From: Comamonas testosteroni
Lineage (GTDB): Bacteria > Pseudomonadota > Gammaproteobacteria > Burkholderiales > Burkholderiaceae_C
DNA: 64,000 bases
Direction: 5' to 3'
Assembly: GCF_000761245.1 (NCBI RefSeq)
Contig: NZ_AWOR01000037.1
Span: 62,001-126,000 of the forward strand
The position numbers and the translations under genes were made by a program. Every line of letters starts with the position of its first letter. Position 1 is the first letter of the stretch. Positions 29,801-37,682 of the stretch are shown piece after piece. The notes beneath the pieces are model-generated. The model was not told the origin of the DNA and made no database searches. It was given only the letters and a program-made list of their open reading frames with translations.

Positions 29801-32422
29801 CAAGATGGCTACAAATGCAGTCTCACAATGAACAGAGATGCGGCGATTCAAGATGCTGCCACTCGGTCAACTGAGCAAGCGAGCAATTATTGCTTTGTTG
29901 ATTGGATCAAGACCCCACCAGGGCTGGTTCAAGATGAGCGGTCTGACACGCCCTATCTTCGTGGCGTTGTCTCGTCTGAGGGGGTGCACCCGATCTCCTG
30001 GCGCGTGAGTCTGTTTACCAAAACTGGGGCTGAAATCAAGCTCAATGAGCAGTCAATCAACCTGACGGCGGTGAACCCACCTAAGCCCGAGATCCTTATC
30101 AACTCCAAGAGCTTGGTACCAGACGCTGAAAACGTGTTGGTTGTTCCGATGGCGGGCGGGTACATCGGTGATGTCGAAATCAAGTCGGTACGTGCCGCTC
30201 TGGACCTATCCATCGCGCGTGGTACTGAAGTCTTGGAACAGGCAAAAATTGAGCAGTCGATGGGCCTGTCCAACAATTCGACCTTTCGACGATTGAATGC
30301 GGACGCCCGTAATCTGTGGGAAGTCACGAAGTACAAGGTTGCAGCGGCCTTTACCGCACTTCCTAGTGTGAAACAGGAGGTCGTGTACAGCGTCTATGCA
30401 GCGCCCAGCGAAAGTGTGAAGCCAGTCATCAAACTGGATTCAGACACAGCTGTTAACACCTCGCCCATGAAGGTGGTGGTCACGATGAGCGACCGAGGCT
30501 CAACCTCTTCGACCTATACCCCCGAGACAATGGGGAAGTGGAAGGTGAGGTTGGTGCGAGTCATGACTTACAACAAGCGCGAAGAGCTTGCTGCACCAGT
30601 TGCGATCTCTGAAACTGGCGAGGCTGTATTCAATGTCGATGTTGGCAGTTTAGATTCGACGGCTCTGCGGTTCGTGGCCGAAGCTGAGCTAGAAAGTCCT
30701 GTACCTGGCTACAAGCGAGTGGCAGAGTCGCCTCAAGGTGCCTTCGTCACCATTTCACGAGGCGGAGAGATCACATCAGCCATATCTAGCCGTCGAACGT
30801 CTGGAGAAGCCCCCTTCACGAACACCTTCAAGCTGAGCATCGATGAGCGTTTGGATATGCGCGCTGTGGGCGATGTTGCCTGGGAGGTCAGTTCTGATGG
30901 TGGAAAGAGCTGGGTGGCGCACGATGTCAAGAACAAATCACAACGCTTCATGTTTGTGAATGTCTTCGACAAAGGTACACATCAGGTCCGCGCAAAGGTG
31001 GTCAATGCTAATTCGCTGAAGTCCAAGTATTCGGAGCCAGTGGAAGTCATTGCTTACGACAAACCGAAACTTGTGCTCACAGGTGCTCAAGCCTTCTACG
31101 TGGGTGGTACCGCCAAGGTCACAGCTGCCCTAACGCTCAATGGGAAGCCAATGAACACAGGAGATGCAGTAGTTGAATGGTCTGTAGACAACGGAGAAAC
31201 CTTCAATGAAGGATCTACCCAGTTCGAGATCAAGCAGTCTGAAGTGGCCCGAGTGCGTTTGGTGGCCAGAGCGCGCTCTAAGGAAGCGCCTGCAGAGGAC
31301 ATGAGTGGCTACAGCGTTGTTCGAAAAACTGTGGAATTCCTGAAGATGAAGCCGCCGCGCGTCTACGTCGATGGCCCAATTCGGGTCGAGAAGGGAAAGA
31401 CCTATGAACTGGCTGCACGGGTGACACCTCCGTATCGAGACATGGATTTGTCGTTCGATGGCGAGTTCACTCTACCGAATGGAACTGTTCAGAAGGGCAC
31501 ATCCATCCAATACACCCCCAGTGATGAAGATCTTGCATCGCAAACGATTAACGTGACCTACACGGCATGGGCACAAGGTTTCCGTGAAGATGGGGCTGAG
31601 TCCACCTACGTTTTCAAGACAAAGGTTTGGGAGTATGTGTGGCCAACCTTTGGCTTGGAGATCAAGAGAACCGCAAAGGTTGCACCTTCAGAGGTGACGG
31701 TCAAGATCCGGCCTATCGCATTCAGTGGCAACCTTGAAGAGCCTACCTATAGCTGGACTCTTCCTACCAAGGCAGTCATTACGGACTCTAGCAAGGCGAC
31801 ACAGCGCACCTTCAAGATCCTTGAAGACGGTGTGTATGAAATTGGCGTTGTTGTGAAAGATGCCCGTGGCCATGAGACTGTGATCAAGCAAGATCTGGCA
31901 ATCGCTGAGTCTGCCCCCTACAAGGTGGAACTTCAGTACTCTGGGTCGAACGCAATCAACCGCGCCCCCTTGGATGTCCTGCTACGACCATATGTGACTG
32001 GTGGCCATCCGCTTGACCGCATCGACACACGCTCGTTCACCGTGAATGGTGAAAAGCTGGATGTCGCGGGACACTATGGCCGAATCACTCTTAATGCTGG
32101 TAATCACGATGTAGCGTTCAGCATCCGCAGCAAAATGGGTGAGGAAGCTGAGGCAAAGGTGCGGATCAGTGTGAAAGAAAACACTCTGCCAACATGCACG
32201 CTGACACAGCGAGAAACAGTAGGCTCCTGGCTCTTCTATGCATCCTGCAAAGATGAAGATGGCCGCATGAGGTCCTATGAATGGACGGTAGACGGTGAGG
32301 TGAAAGCGGTTACTGGTGATCGCCTGACGCTGAACCGCATTGGCGATGCAAAAAAGCCTAATGTCCAGCTGATCGGCATCGATGATGCAGGCGGGCGTTC
32401 GCAGCCAGCCGCGCTGCAGTAA
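26885..32422 (+). CDS. Giant exported Ig-like protein 2 (DUF4165/Rsp-like)
   Basis: 1845 residues from the ATG at 26885 (GTGGAGA upstream), with a signal peptide at residues 1-24 (cleavage after GANA). It is a full-length paralogue of the preceding gene: same N-terminal domain (YEFTD, GIDRKIRLTAI, NKSYYGFVMTL, VDTTPP), same order of Ig-like repeats, and an almost identical last 75 residues (ETVGSWLFYASCKDEDGRM, YEWTVDGEVKAVTGDRLTLN, QLIGIDDAGGRSQPAALQ). The 5' half (about 27.4-29.3 kb) is markedly A+T-richer than the 3' half, so the gene is mosaic. It has its own operator and terminator. Confidence 0.75.
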   Translation: MNFRRKSGALFLIAAAGLLHGANAEVVQYEFTDTLKKTKTVQASSAIDFLNPSGDIAVTVSAGIDRKIRLTAIDATGKQIATQTSAVVGPNDRVVANNKSYYGFVMTLRLPGEGKYTVKAELLSSSNQVVQTDGYQVIVDTTPPTAGEIAITSPYGGGIMADGLIAVAKVDNQTGLASVSISNIHDSNSVKSINYELLTSNSGIVVKSGDAQYAENSDSIDLKRTFFANTFNVDNGKYRLKFKINDIAGNTSTLERALYVNSACPDTPEFMGLYDPNSTSNFLDIPALKGFVGPSNGKNIVKFNPAKALYRVKKNQSRDFDPIWGGYFANMGVAKTVLTADEDYAYLVMDGPVNELGNFPNETHRWTNTSTHACKSMAVPNAEIDPLQSAPEPQFTEAYIDGYGWGANTFYTKDKNVPADTKVSRLRFHIKAPRGYDIQVSQGKPSCVIPAGEVSCEMEVDFPFNTSDSHGAYSFNGVFKRASDGQLSLSGNGRFFYWDKKSPTITSVSHIREIKEFVFTVNEPGTTSYGMGLNKGYIDAKNNRSGVVTEIAEVSGRTSAGNDHNLTISYKSLPDGEYTFSLRALDNYGNSVEKSVDGVYAIDSTPPVLNIVAGTSISTLDDVKINLSDALDKTPRITEVNLKGGASNENVFLTVRSLSAGNYALEYPVMFPSMKENEKYTLSIKAQDSQGNEVQKSVTFKYEPNQIALKGNSSKISIPAFEGDYVLEGGKKILETEKFTLKDGSNVVGVYDIFLTLRSDSEAPVRVNGVEVSPGETKTVIKDYNFGSNESKIAFDIKPGAQFKKGVANILVSSSAPNSPIVVGEVTMWKPEIDVTFPSRSIVQGIENYTVALRPETSATCQLTTQETKAKAANNLLAPVCLVDFFSKPVGDSIQVDVANGVDLIGRMNQVGREGVSFSLYVYDSKGKKNQVQSGIASVNSVSALGSVSLAATDDISNVVHSITDAGVRLKIQDGYKCSLTMNRDAAIQDAATRSTEQASNYCFVDWIKTPPGLVQDERSDTPYLRGVVSSEGVHPISWRVSLFTKTGAEIKLNEQSINLTAVNPPKPEILINSKSLVPDAENVLVVPMAGGYIGDVEIKSVRAALDLSIARGTEVLEQAKIEQSMGLSNNSTFRRLNADARNLWEVTKYKVAAAFTALPSVKQEVVYSVYAAPSESVKPVIKLDSDTAVNTSPMKVVVTMSDRGSTSSTYTPETMGKWKVRLVRVMTYNKREELAAPVAISETGEAVFNVDVGSLDSTALRFVAEAELESPVPGYKRVAESPQGAFVTISRGGEITSAISSRRTSGEAPFTNTFKLSIDERLDMRAVGDVAWEVSSDGGKSWVAHDVKNKSQRFMFVNVFDKGTHQVRAKVVNANSLKSKYSEPVEVIAYDKPKLVLTGAQAFYVGGTAKVTAALTLNGKPMNTGDAVVEWSVDNGETFNEGSTQFEIKQSEVARVRLVARARSKEAPAEDMSGYSVVRKTVEFLKMKPPRVYVDGPIRVEKGKTYELAARVTPPYRDMDLSFDGEFTLPNGTVQKGTSIQYTPSDEDLASQTINVTYTAWAQGFREDGAESTYVFKTKVWEYVWPTFGLEIKRTAKVAPSEVTVKIRPIAFSGNLEEPTYSWTLPTKAVITDSSKATQRTFKILEDGVYEIGVVVKDARGHETVIKQDLAIAESAPYKVELQYSGSNAINRAPLDVLLRPYVTGGHPLDRIDTRSFTVNGEKLDVAGHYGRITLNAGNHDVAFSIRSKMGEEAEAKVRISVKENTLPTCTLTQRETVGSWLFYASCKDEDGRMRSYEWTVDGEVKAVTGDRLTLNRIGDAKKPNVQLIGIDDAGGRSQPAALQ

Positions 32423-32440
32423 CGCTCAGTAGCTGCCAAT

Positions 32441-32480
32441 GACAAAGGCCTGCGCTCATCGGGAGCTGCAGGCCTTTTTT
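32441..32480 (+). terminator. Intrinsic terminator after Ig-like gene 2
   Basis: AAGGCCTGC pairs with GCAGGCCTT, followed by TTTT; sequence and layout parallel the 26764 terminator. Confidence 0.85.
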
Positions 32481-32508
32481 GCGCATGACGGGTGCCCAAG
32501 CGACAAGC

Positions 32509-33123
32509 TCATGCAGGAGCAGTAAATGCCATTTCTGCAGTGGGATTCCTGCTGTACAGATCTGTCTCACTTCTGAATAGAACGCGCTCACGTTCTACTG
32601 TGTGGAGATGGAAGATCTCAGAACGCTCTGTGATGCGGCCAGCCTCATCCAAACTGTCCTGGATGCTCCCGTCACGGTAGCGAGGCACCAACTCCATGCG
32701 CGGTTGAGCTGATGCGGGTGTCCAATTTTGTGCAGCTGATGGCCAACGGTTTCCGAATCCGCCAAGGCTGGGAGACATTGTGTGCCACAGGACCATGCTC
32801 TCAGTAATCGCATCCATCTCGGAATCCAAGATCACGTATTGGACCTTATGGGTTACAACGCGCTCCGCGCCTACTGCCCATCGTGTGATGGTCGTGAGCT
32901 GGTTGATGCGAGTGGGAGACTCTATCAAGAGTCCGTTGATGGCTTTTTGGCCGACCTTGCGGCAACCCACCAGGTAGTTCTTGTTGGGGTATGGACGCCT
33001 TGCCACCAGCTCATGTCCATTTCGAAGAAATATGCCGAGCGTCGGACATTCAAAATCGATCAAGGAGCATTCGCCTTCAATTGAGCGGAAGGCGTACAAG
33101 CGTGGAATGAGATGAAGCAGCAT
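32509..33123 (-). CDS. Hypothetical protein (204 residues)
   Basis: Start at 33123 with GGAAA about 12 nt upstream. The product is soluble, without a signal. It is the last gene of a leftward operon whose members overlap or abut. No family is recognised and no motif stands out. Confidence 0.6.
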   Translation of the reverse strand: MLLHLIPRLYAFRSIEGECSLIDFECPTLGIFLRNGHELVARRPYPNKNYLVGCRKVGQKAINGLLIESPTRINQLTTITRWAVGAERVVTHKVQYVILDSEMDAITESMVLWHTMSPSLGGFGNRWPSAAQNWTPASAQPRMELVPRYRDGSIQDSLDEAGRITERSEIFHLHTVERERVLFRSETDLYSRNPTAEMAFTAPA

Positions 33124-33147
33124 TGAGAATTCAAATTTCCAAAAAAA

Positions 33148-33414
33148 TCAGCGTTTGACGCCCGACACAAGAATTGCCTTTTCCACATTCAATGAAGCGA
33201 TGGCGACTTTGAGCTTGATGATCTTGTTGGCCTGGAGCTTGGCGATGAAGGTCAGCACCAGGGCAACAACCGACGAGACTCCGGCAAGCACCTGGGCGCG
33301 GGCACTTGACGCATCCGCGCTGTTTGTTGCGCCGTAAAAGGCGACTGCGGCACATGCGAGCAGCAGTACTGACGCGATGAGCACTGTCATGTTGATGACT
33401 CGGTGGAAATTCAT
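33148..33414 (-). CDS. Small inner-membrane protein (88 residues)
   Basis: Overlaps the 33411 gene by 4 nt (ATGA). There are two membrane helices (about 8-27 and 42-60) and a basic C-terminal helix (KLQANKIIKLKVAIASL). No family is recognised. Confidence 0.62.
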   Translation of the reverse strand: MNFHRVINMTVLIASVLLLACAAVAFYGATNSADASSARAQVLAGVSSVVALVLTFIAKLQANKIIKLKVAIASLNVEKAILVSGVKR

Positions 33415-33860
33415 GTAGCGCTTTCAGCTGTGATTGAGGGTGGTGCAAAGCCAGAATGCACAGGAAGGGCTGCGGCAGCTTTTTTTACATTCGGGCGGGG
33501 TAGTAGCGGGTGGGCTTTTTCAAGCACGCCAACGAGCGATTCGGCGCGCTCGCGCGCATCCGCAGGCAAGGCCTGGGCTATCGCATGCATAACGTCAAAC
33601 AGAGCCAGCATTGCGGTGTAGTCCTCAAGCATTGCGCGTGGTGATTTGCCGCACTGATGAAACACCGTGCCCGCTTCCGCGAAGAGAAAGGCGTTCCCGA
33701 TGCTCTCGTGCTCATCTGCAGCACCCTGGCTTCCGGTAATGGCCAGAACTCTGGCTTTGTTGTTCTTGGCATTCACGCCGATGATCGGCCGGTCATTGAC
33801 CACATGTGTGCAGGCCTCGAAGTCATCATCTGTAGGCTTGAAACGTTGCAAATAGGTCAT
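33411..33860 (-). CDS. Hypothetical protein (149 residues)
   Basis: Overlaps its upstream neighbour by 4 nt. The first half resembles a small beta/alpha protein that could be a nuclease or regulator (RPIIGVNAKNNKARVLAITGS). The second half is helical with an Ala/Pro-rich tail. No family is recognised. Confidence 0.62.
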   Translation of the reverse strand: MTYLQRFKPTDDDFEACTHVVNDRPIIGVNAKNNKARVLAITGSQGAADEHESIGNAFLFAEAGTVFHQCGKSPRAMLEDYTAMLALFDVMHAIAQALPADARERAESLVGVLEKAHPLLPRPNVKKAAAALPVHSGFAPPSITAESAT

Positions 33861-34150
33861 TCTTGGACAAGCTCCATATCGAGATCAGTCCCTTGGCCAG
33901 GGAGAGGAGCGCGCTGCCAGCTATTCCATTGATAGATAGCTGTGACCAGCATTGGCACACTGAGTCCTCCCCAGATGTCCTCAACACGAAAGGTGCTCGG
34001 CGGGTCCTGGCCACAGATGCAGCTCAACCAGACTTCGCTGAACTCCTCGCCTCCGCGCTCGGAGTGCAGGTTGAAGTGCGTTCGGTTGCCACATGCAGGA
34101 CAGGGACAGAGATCAACGCTGGATTTGAGAGCGACTGAACGTGCTGACAT
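33857..34150 (-). CDS. Lar-like or other small zinc-ribbon protein (97 residues)
   Basis: Start at 34150 with AAGGAAATTA upstream. CPCPACGNRTHF followed by WLSCICGQDP forms a two-knuckle zinc ribbon (CxxC...CxC); IYQWNSWQR near the C-terminus is reminiscent of the WN-R end of Lar-like proteins. It is translationally coupled to 33411. Function unknown; antirestriction is one possibility. Confidence 0.6.
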   Translation of the reverse strand: MSARSVALKSSVDLCPCPACGNRTHFNLHSERGGEEFSEVWLSCICGQDPPSTFRVEDIWGGLSVPMLVTAIYQWNSWQRAPLPGQGTDLDMELVQE

Positions 34151-34205
34151 TAATTTCCTTCTTCGAGGTGAATGCAGTTTCTTCAATGGAGCTGAGGGCG
34201 GGGCC

Positions 34206-34223
34206 GTGAAGCTGGAGCTTCAC
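34206..34223. repeat. Inverted repeat upstream of the 34150 gene
   Basis: GTGAAGCT-GG-AGCTTCAC, 8-bp arms, in the 153-bp gap between topB and the 34150 gene. It could be an operator for the downstream small operon; no T-run, so not a terminator. Confidence 0.4.
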
Positions 34224-34303
34224 AACAAGTTAAAGCGCATGGGAAAAATGCAAGTCCGCCTGGATCTGCGTGGTCGATGTGTGAGAACTTGCCTAGAAGA
34301 GCC

Positions 34304-36541
34304 TTAGCTATTGAAGATCCTTAGCTTTCCCTTGGCACCAGGCTTGGGCTTGACGAAGGGCAGAATCCCTTTGCAGTTCGGATAGTTGCAGCAACCCCAG
34401 AAGTTCTGGGCGCGCTTCCCGTCCTTAGGCTTGCCTTTGCGCAGCTTGGTAGGCCCGCCGCAGGTTGGACAGTCGGGTGCGTCTTCATCGCTGGCAAGCG
34501 GCTTTTGCGGCTTGCCGCGACTGTCGCTGCAGGTCTTCTTACATTCGGCGTTCTGACAACCCCAGAACATCCCGTTGGAACCTTTGAAGCGCATCATCTG
34601 GCCGCCACAGCCGAATACGCATTCGTGCTTCTGGGGCATGGCGGCTTCAAAGGCTTTGGCCATCGGGCCGTCCGCTTGTGACAGGACTGGAGCAGCAGCC
34701 TTGAGCTGGTTGACCATCGAGCAGACCCAGTTTGTAATCTTGGCTTCAAACGCGGCCACAGGAATCGTCCCGTCCTCAATACGGTCCAAGTCTTGCTCCC
34801 ACAAGGCGGTCATCGACGGCTGTTTGATTGCCGGTGGGAGGATGGCCATGAGCGCATGGGCCTTGTCCGTCGCGCGTATAGCGCGTTTCTTACGAACGAA
34901 AAATTTGCGCACCACTGCACCCTCAATCATTCCTGCGCGGGTGGCTGGGGTGCCAATGCCTGATTTCTCGTTGAGGACCTTCCGCAACTGCTCGTTGGTT
35001 TCGAAGCGCGCAATGTTCTCCATCGCGCCAAGCAATGCGGCTTCAGTGAAATAGGGCAGCGGGCGCGTCACTTTTTCGCCCAGCTCGGTCTTGGCCAGGA
35101 TGCAGGCATCACCCGGAACCACTGCCGGAAGCGCAGCAGAACCGGTGCCCTCCTGTTCATCTGCAACTTCTTCGTCCGGGGGGTCGATGTCGTTGTCACT
35201 GCCGAAGGCCGATTTCCAACCAGGGCTGGTGGTCACGTTCCCAGTGGCCACGAATAGATGAGGGCCGCATTGGACTGTGATTTCCGAACGCAGGTACTCA
35301 TGTGCAGGTAGAAACTGCGCCAGGTAGTAACGGCGCACGATGTCATAAATATTGCGCTCTTGTTCATTCAGGCTGGCGATTGAACCGGCTTGAAAGGTGG
35401 GAATGATGCCGTGGTGTGACGTAACCTTAGAGTCATTGAACACACGGCATTTGCGCTCGGGATCGACCAGCTGCACAAGGCCTGCAATGCTTGGGTCGGT
35501 TTTGACCATGGCGCTTAGTACATCAGGCACTTCTCCCTGCTGATCCTGAGGCAGATACCGGCTGTCAGATCGCGGGTAGGTCAGTAGCTTGTGCTTTTCG
35601 TATAGTGCCTGTCCGATAGCCAGCACCTCATCGGCGGTGTAGCCCCAGCGCTTGTTCGCGTATTGCTGTAGCGATGTGAGATCGAACAGCAGGGGGGCGG
35701 TTTCCGACTCTGGCTTTTGTTCCGAGCGAACAATCTGAGCAGCAGCACCATTGCATGCCTGTGCAGCGGCACGGGCAAAGTCCCCTTGATTGCATCTGCC
35801 GTTGGCATCCGCATGAGCCTGCGGAGGTTTCCAGCTGGCCTTGAAGCTCCCCTTGGGCGTGTTGACCTGGGCTTGAATGGTCCAGAAGGGGGTAGGTTGG
35901 AAGCTTGCGATGGCGCGCTCGCGTTCACACACCAGATTGACCGTTGCTGTGAGCACGCGACCAATGTTCAATATCTCGCGGAAGCCAATGGATCTTGCCA
36001 ATGCGGTGTACAGGCGAGTCAGGTTCATCCCGACAAGGAAATCTGCGCGGCTTCGGGCCAATGCCGCATGAAAGAGCGGAAGGGTTTCACTGCCGTCTTT
36101 GACGTTGGCTAGCGCCTTCTTAATGCTCTGGTTATCCAAAGCGGTAAGACACACCCGCTTTATTGGACCGTTGTAGTTGGCCTGAGCCAACAAGATTCTG
36201 CCAATGGCCTCACCTTCACGGTCGAAGTCCGTAGAGATGTACACGGTCGAAGCTTTCTGGATCAAGCCCAACACGGTCTTGGTCTGCTTGGCCGTTTTTT
36301 CCTTCATTTTGTAACCCCATGACGAAGGAACAAACGGAAGTAGGCTCAGGTCATCCCAGGATTCATAGCCTTCATATCGTGGGTCGTAGTCCTCGGGCAT
36401 CAGCTGCTCATACAGATGGCCAAAGCCCCAGGTGACGGCGATGTCGCCGCCTGTGATGTAGCCATCGTTGTACTGGCGCACGCCCAGCACTCCTGCAAGG
36501 TCTTTGCCTTGGGCTGGCTTCTCGCAGATATACAGATCCAT
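34304..36541 (-). CDS. topB: DNA topoisomerase III (TopB, type IA)
   Basis: 745 residues. There is an N-terminal Toprim domain with Glu7 (ICEKPAQ) and the D-x-D-x-E motif DFDREGE (105-111). The catalytic Tyr322 lies in LLTYPRSDSRYLP. Two C-terminal zinc-ribbon segments (CGGQMMRFKG...CQNAECKKTC and CPTCGG...CCNYPNCKG) follow. It decatenates DNA during replication or transfer; plasmid and ICE homologues (for example TraE of RP4) are frequent passengers. It starts 3 bp after the previous gene, in an operon with the lipoprotein at 36893. Confidence 0.95.
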   Translation of the reverse strand: MDLYICEKPAQGKDLAGVLGVRQYNDGYITGGDIAVTWGFGHLYEQLMPEDYDPRYEGYESWDDLSLLPFVPSSWGYKMKEKTAKQTKTVLGLIQKASTVYISTDFDREGEAIGRILLAQANYNGPIKRVCLTALDNQSIKKALANVKDGSETLPLFHAALARSRADFLVGMNLTRLYTALARSIGFREILNIGRVLTATVNLVCERERAIASFQPTPFWTIQAQVNTPKGSFKASWKPPQAHADANGRCNQGDFARAAAQACNGAAAQIVRSEQKPESETAPLLFDLTSLQQYANKRWGYTADEVLAIGQALYEKHKLLTYPRSDSRYLPQDQQGEVPDVLSAMVKTDPSIAGLVQLVDPERKCRVFNDSKVTSHHGIIPTFQAGSIASLNEQERNIYDIVRRYYLAQFLPAHEYLRSEITVQCGPHLFVATGNVTTSPGWKSAFGSDNDIDPPDEEVADEQEGTGSAALPAVVPGDACILAKTELGEKVTRPLPYFTEAALLGAMENIARFETNEQLRKVLNEKSGIGTPATRAGMIEGAVVRKFFVRKKRAIRATDKAHALMAILPPAIKQPSMTALWEQDLDRIEDGTIPVAAFEAKITNWVCSMVNQLKAAAPVLSQADGPMAKAFEAAMPQKHECVFGCGGQMMRFKGSNGMFWGCQNAECKKTCSDSRGKPQKPLASDEDAPDCPTCGGPTKLRKGKPKDGKRAQNFWGCCNYPNCKGILPFVKPKPGAKGKLRIFNS

Positions 36542-36544
36542 GAT

Positions 36545-36883
36545 TCACGCTCGCCCGATGAGTTGAGGATGCTCTTGCTCGTTGGCTGCGCTAGGGCGGT
36601 GCATCTCTTCCACCATGGCCAATGCTTCGGGGCATACGAAAATCATGCCTCGGCTGATGTTCGCTACGTGTCTGCGCAAGGCCAGCGCAACCATGTACTC
36701 AGGATGACGTAGCCCTAGCCAAAACGAATGAATGCTGACCTCGCCTAAGACGAAAGCAGCGCAAACATTGAATCTATGTTTGAGCTTGTGTTTCAAGGGG
36801 CGATTGCGCCAGACCTCGACTGGGTTGTGTCCGCAGAAGCGGTCGTGCAGCTGCAGATCGCGTGGATTGTTCTGGAAGTACAT
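36545..36883 (-). CDS. Hypothetical protein (112 residues)
   Basis: AGAGG 8 nt upstream of the ATG at 36883 overlaps the stop region of the 36893 gene, and its own stop abuts topB. The product is rich in His and Arg, soluble. No family is recognised. Confidence 0.6.
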   Translation of the reverse strand: MYFQNNPRDLQLHDRFCGHNPVEVWRNRPLKHKLKHRFNVCAAFVLGEVSIHSFWLGLRHPEYMVALALRRHVANISRGMIFVCPEALAMVEEMHRPSAANEQEHPQLIGRA

Positions 36884-36892
36884 TGAAGCCTC

Positions 36893-37531
36893 TTACAGCT
36901 TGCCCTTGCAGCTCTTGATGCTGGCTGGGCGAGTGGAGTTGCGAACAATGTCCTGCAGGGATTCTGAAATCGTTGTGCCAGAACAAAATGCCTTCCAGGC
37001 GTCCTTGTACTCCTGATAGTTGTGGTTAGGCCGACTGCAGCTGCTCATCGCTTCGGCTGGAACTTCCCCCTTGGCTTGCGTGACGAACTTCCAATCTTGT
37101 TCGGTCATGCCCTGGCCAGCGTTGCAGTAGCGCTCCCAGCGGCGCATTTCATAAATGGCATAGCTGGTTTTGTTCGTGGTGGGGACAGGCTTGGCTGCAG
37201 ACTTGCTCAGGAGGGCGCGCATCTCGTCAATGCTTGGGCCGATGATCGCTGGTGTCGCTTTCGGGGAGGGCTTTGGCGCGAGAGCTGGGGATTTGGCGGG
37301 CGTATAGCTTTGCGTTTGTGAGTCCTCATTGCTGAGCACATCGACAAAGCCTGGTTGGTGTAGGGCGGCTCCACCACGGCCAATATTGTCCCAGGCCACT
37401 GTCAGATGGCGGTGCGTGCGCTGGGGCTTGTCGTCTTCTTTGATGACAACAGGCTCCGGGGGCTTGGATTGAAAAGCCGCGCAGCCAGAAAGTACGCCTG
37501 CAGCAATAAGCAGTGATAGATATGGACGCAT
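36893..37531 (-). CDS. Lipoprotein, first gene of the topB operon
   Basis: 212 residues. The N-terminal signal peptide has an LSGC lipobox (Cys17). A Pro/Lys/Ala-rich linker (about 75-95) is followed by a C-terminal domain with four cysteines (YEMRRWERYCNAGQG, SSCSRPNHNYQEYKDAWKAFC). AGGAG lies upstream. It resembles short lipoproteins found next to relaxase genes in this class of elements; an exact family is not recalled. Divergent from traI. Confidence 0.7.
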   Translation of the reverse strand: MRPYLSLLIAAGVLSGCAAFQSKPPEPVVIKEDDKPQRTHRHLTVAWDNIGRGGAALHQPGFVDVLSNEDSQTQSYTPAKSPALAPKPSPKATPAIIGPSIDEMRALLSKSAAKPVPTTNKTSYAIYEMRRWERYCNAGQGMTEQDWKFVTQAKGEVPAEAMSSCSRPNHNYQEYKDAWKAFCSGTTISESLQDIVRNSTRPASIKSCKGKL

Positions 37532-37603
37532 AGCGCCTTGACTCCTTTGAAATCAGATAAAAAATTCTAGAAGTCAGTACCCAGATACCTTGATGCGCGA
37601 TTT

Positions 37604-37656
37604 GCCCGTAATGGGCCACTCCGTAATCTTGTCTTGGGAGGCTTTTGGGGGAGCAT
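37604..37656 (+). promoter_or_regulatory. Activator-type operator GCCC-N5-GGGC upstream of traI
   Basis: GCCCGTAATGGGC (37604-37616), with GAGCAT 34 bp further on. It lies in the traI/lipoprotein divergent gap. Confidence 0.65.
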
Positions 37657-37682
37657 CGGCGGATTGTTTTAAAGCACAGTCC

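Noticed and set aside
37532-37682. oriT in the traI upstream gap
   Set aside because: The gap is short and filled by the operator and promoter; no extended inverted repeat or nic-like feature beyond GCCCGTAATGGGC is seen.
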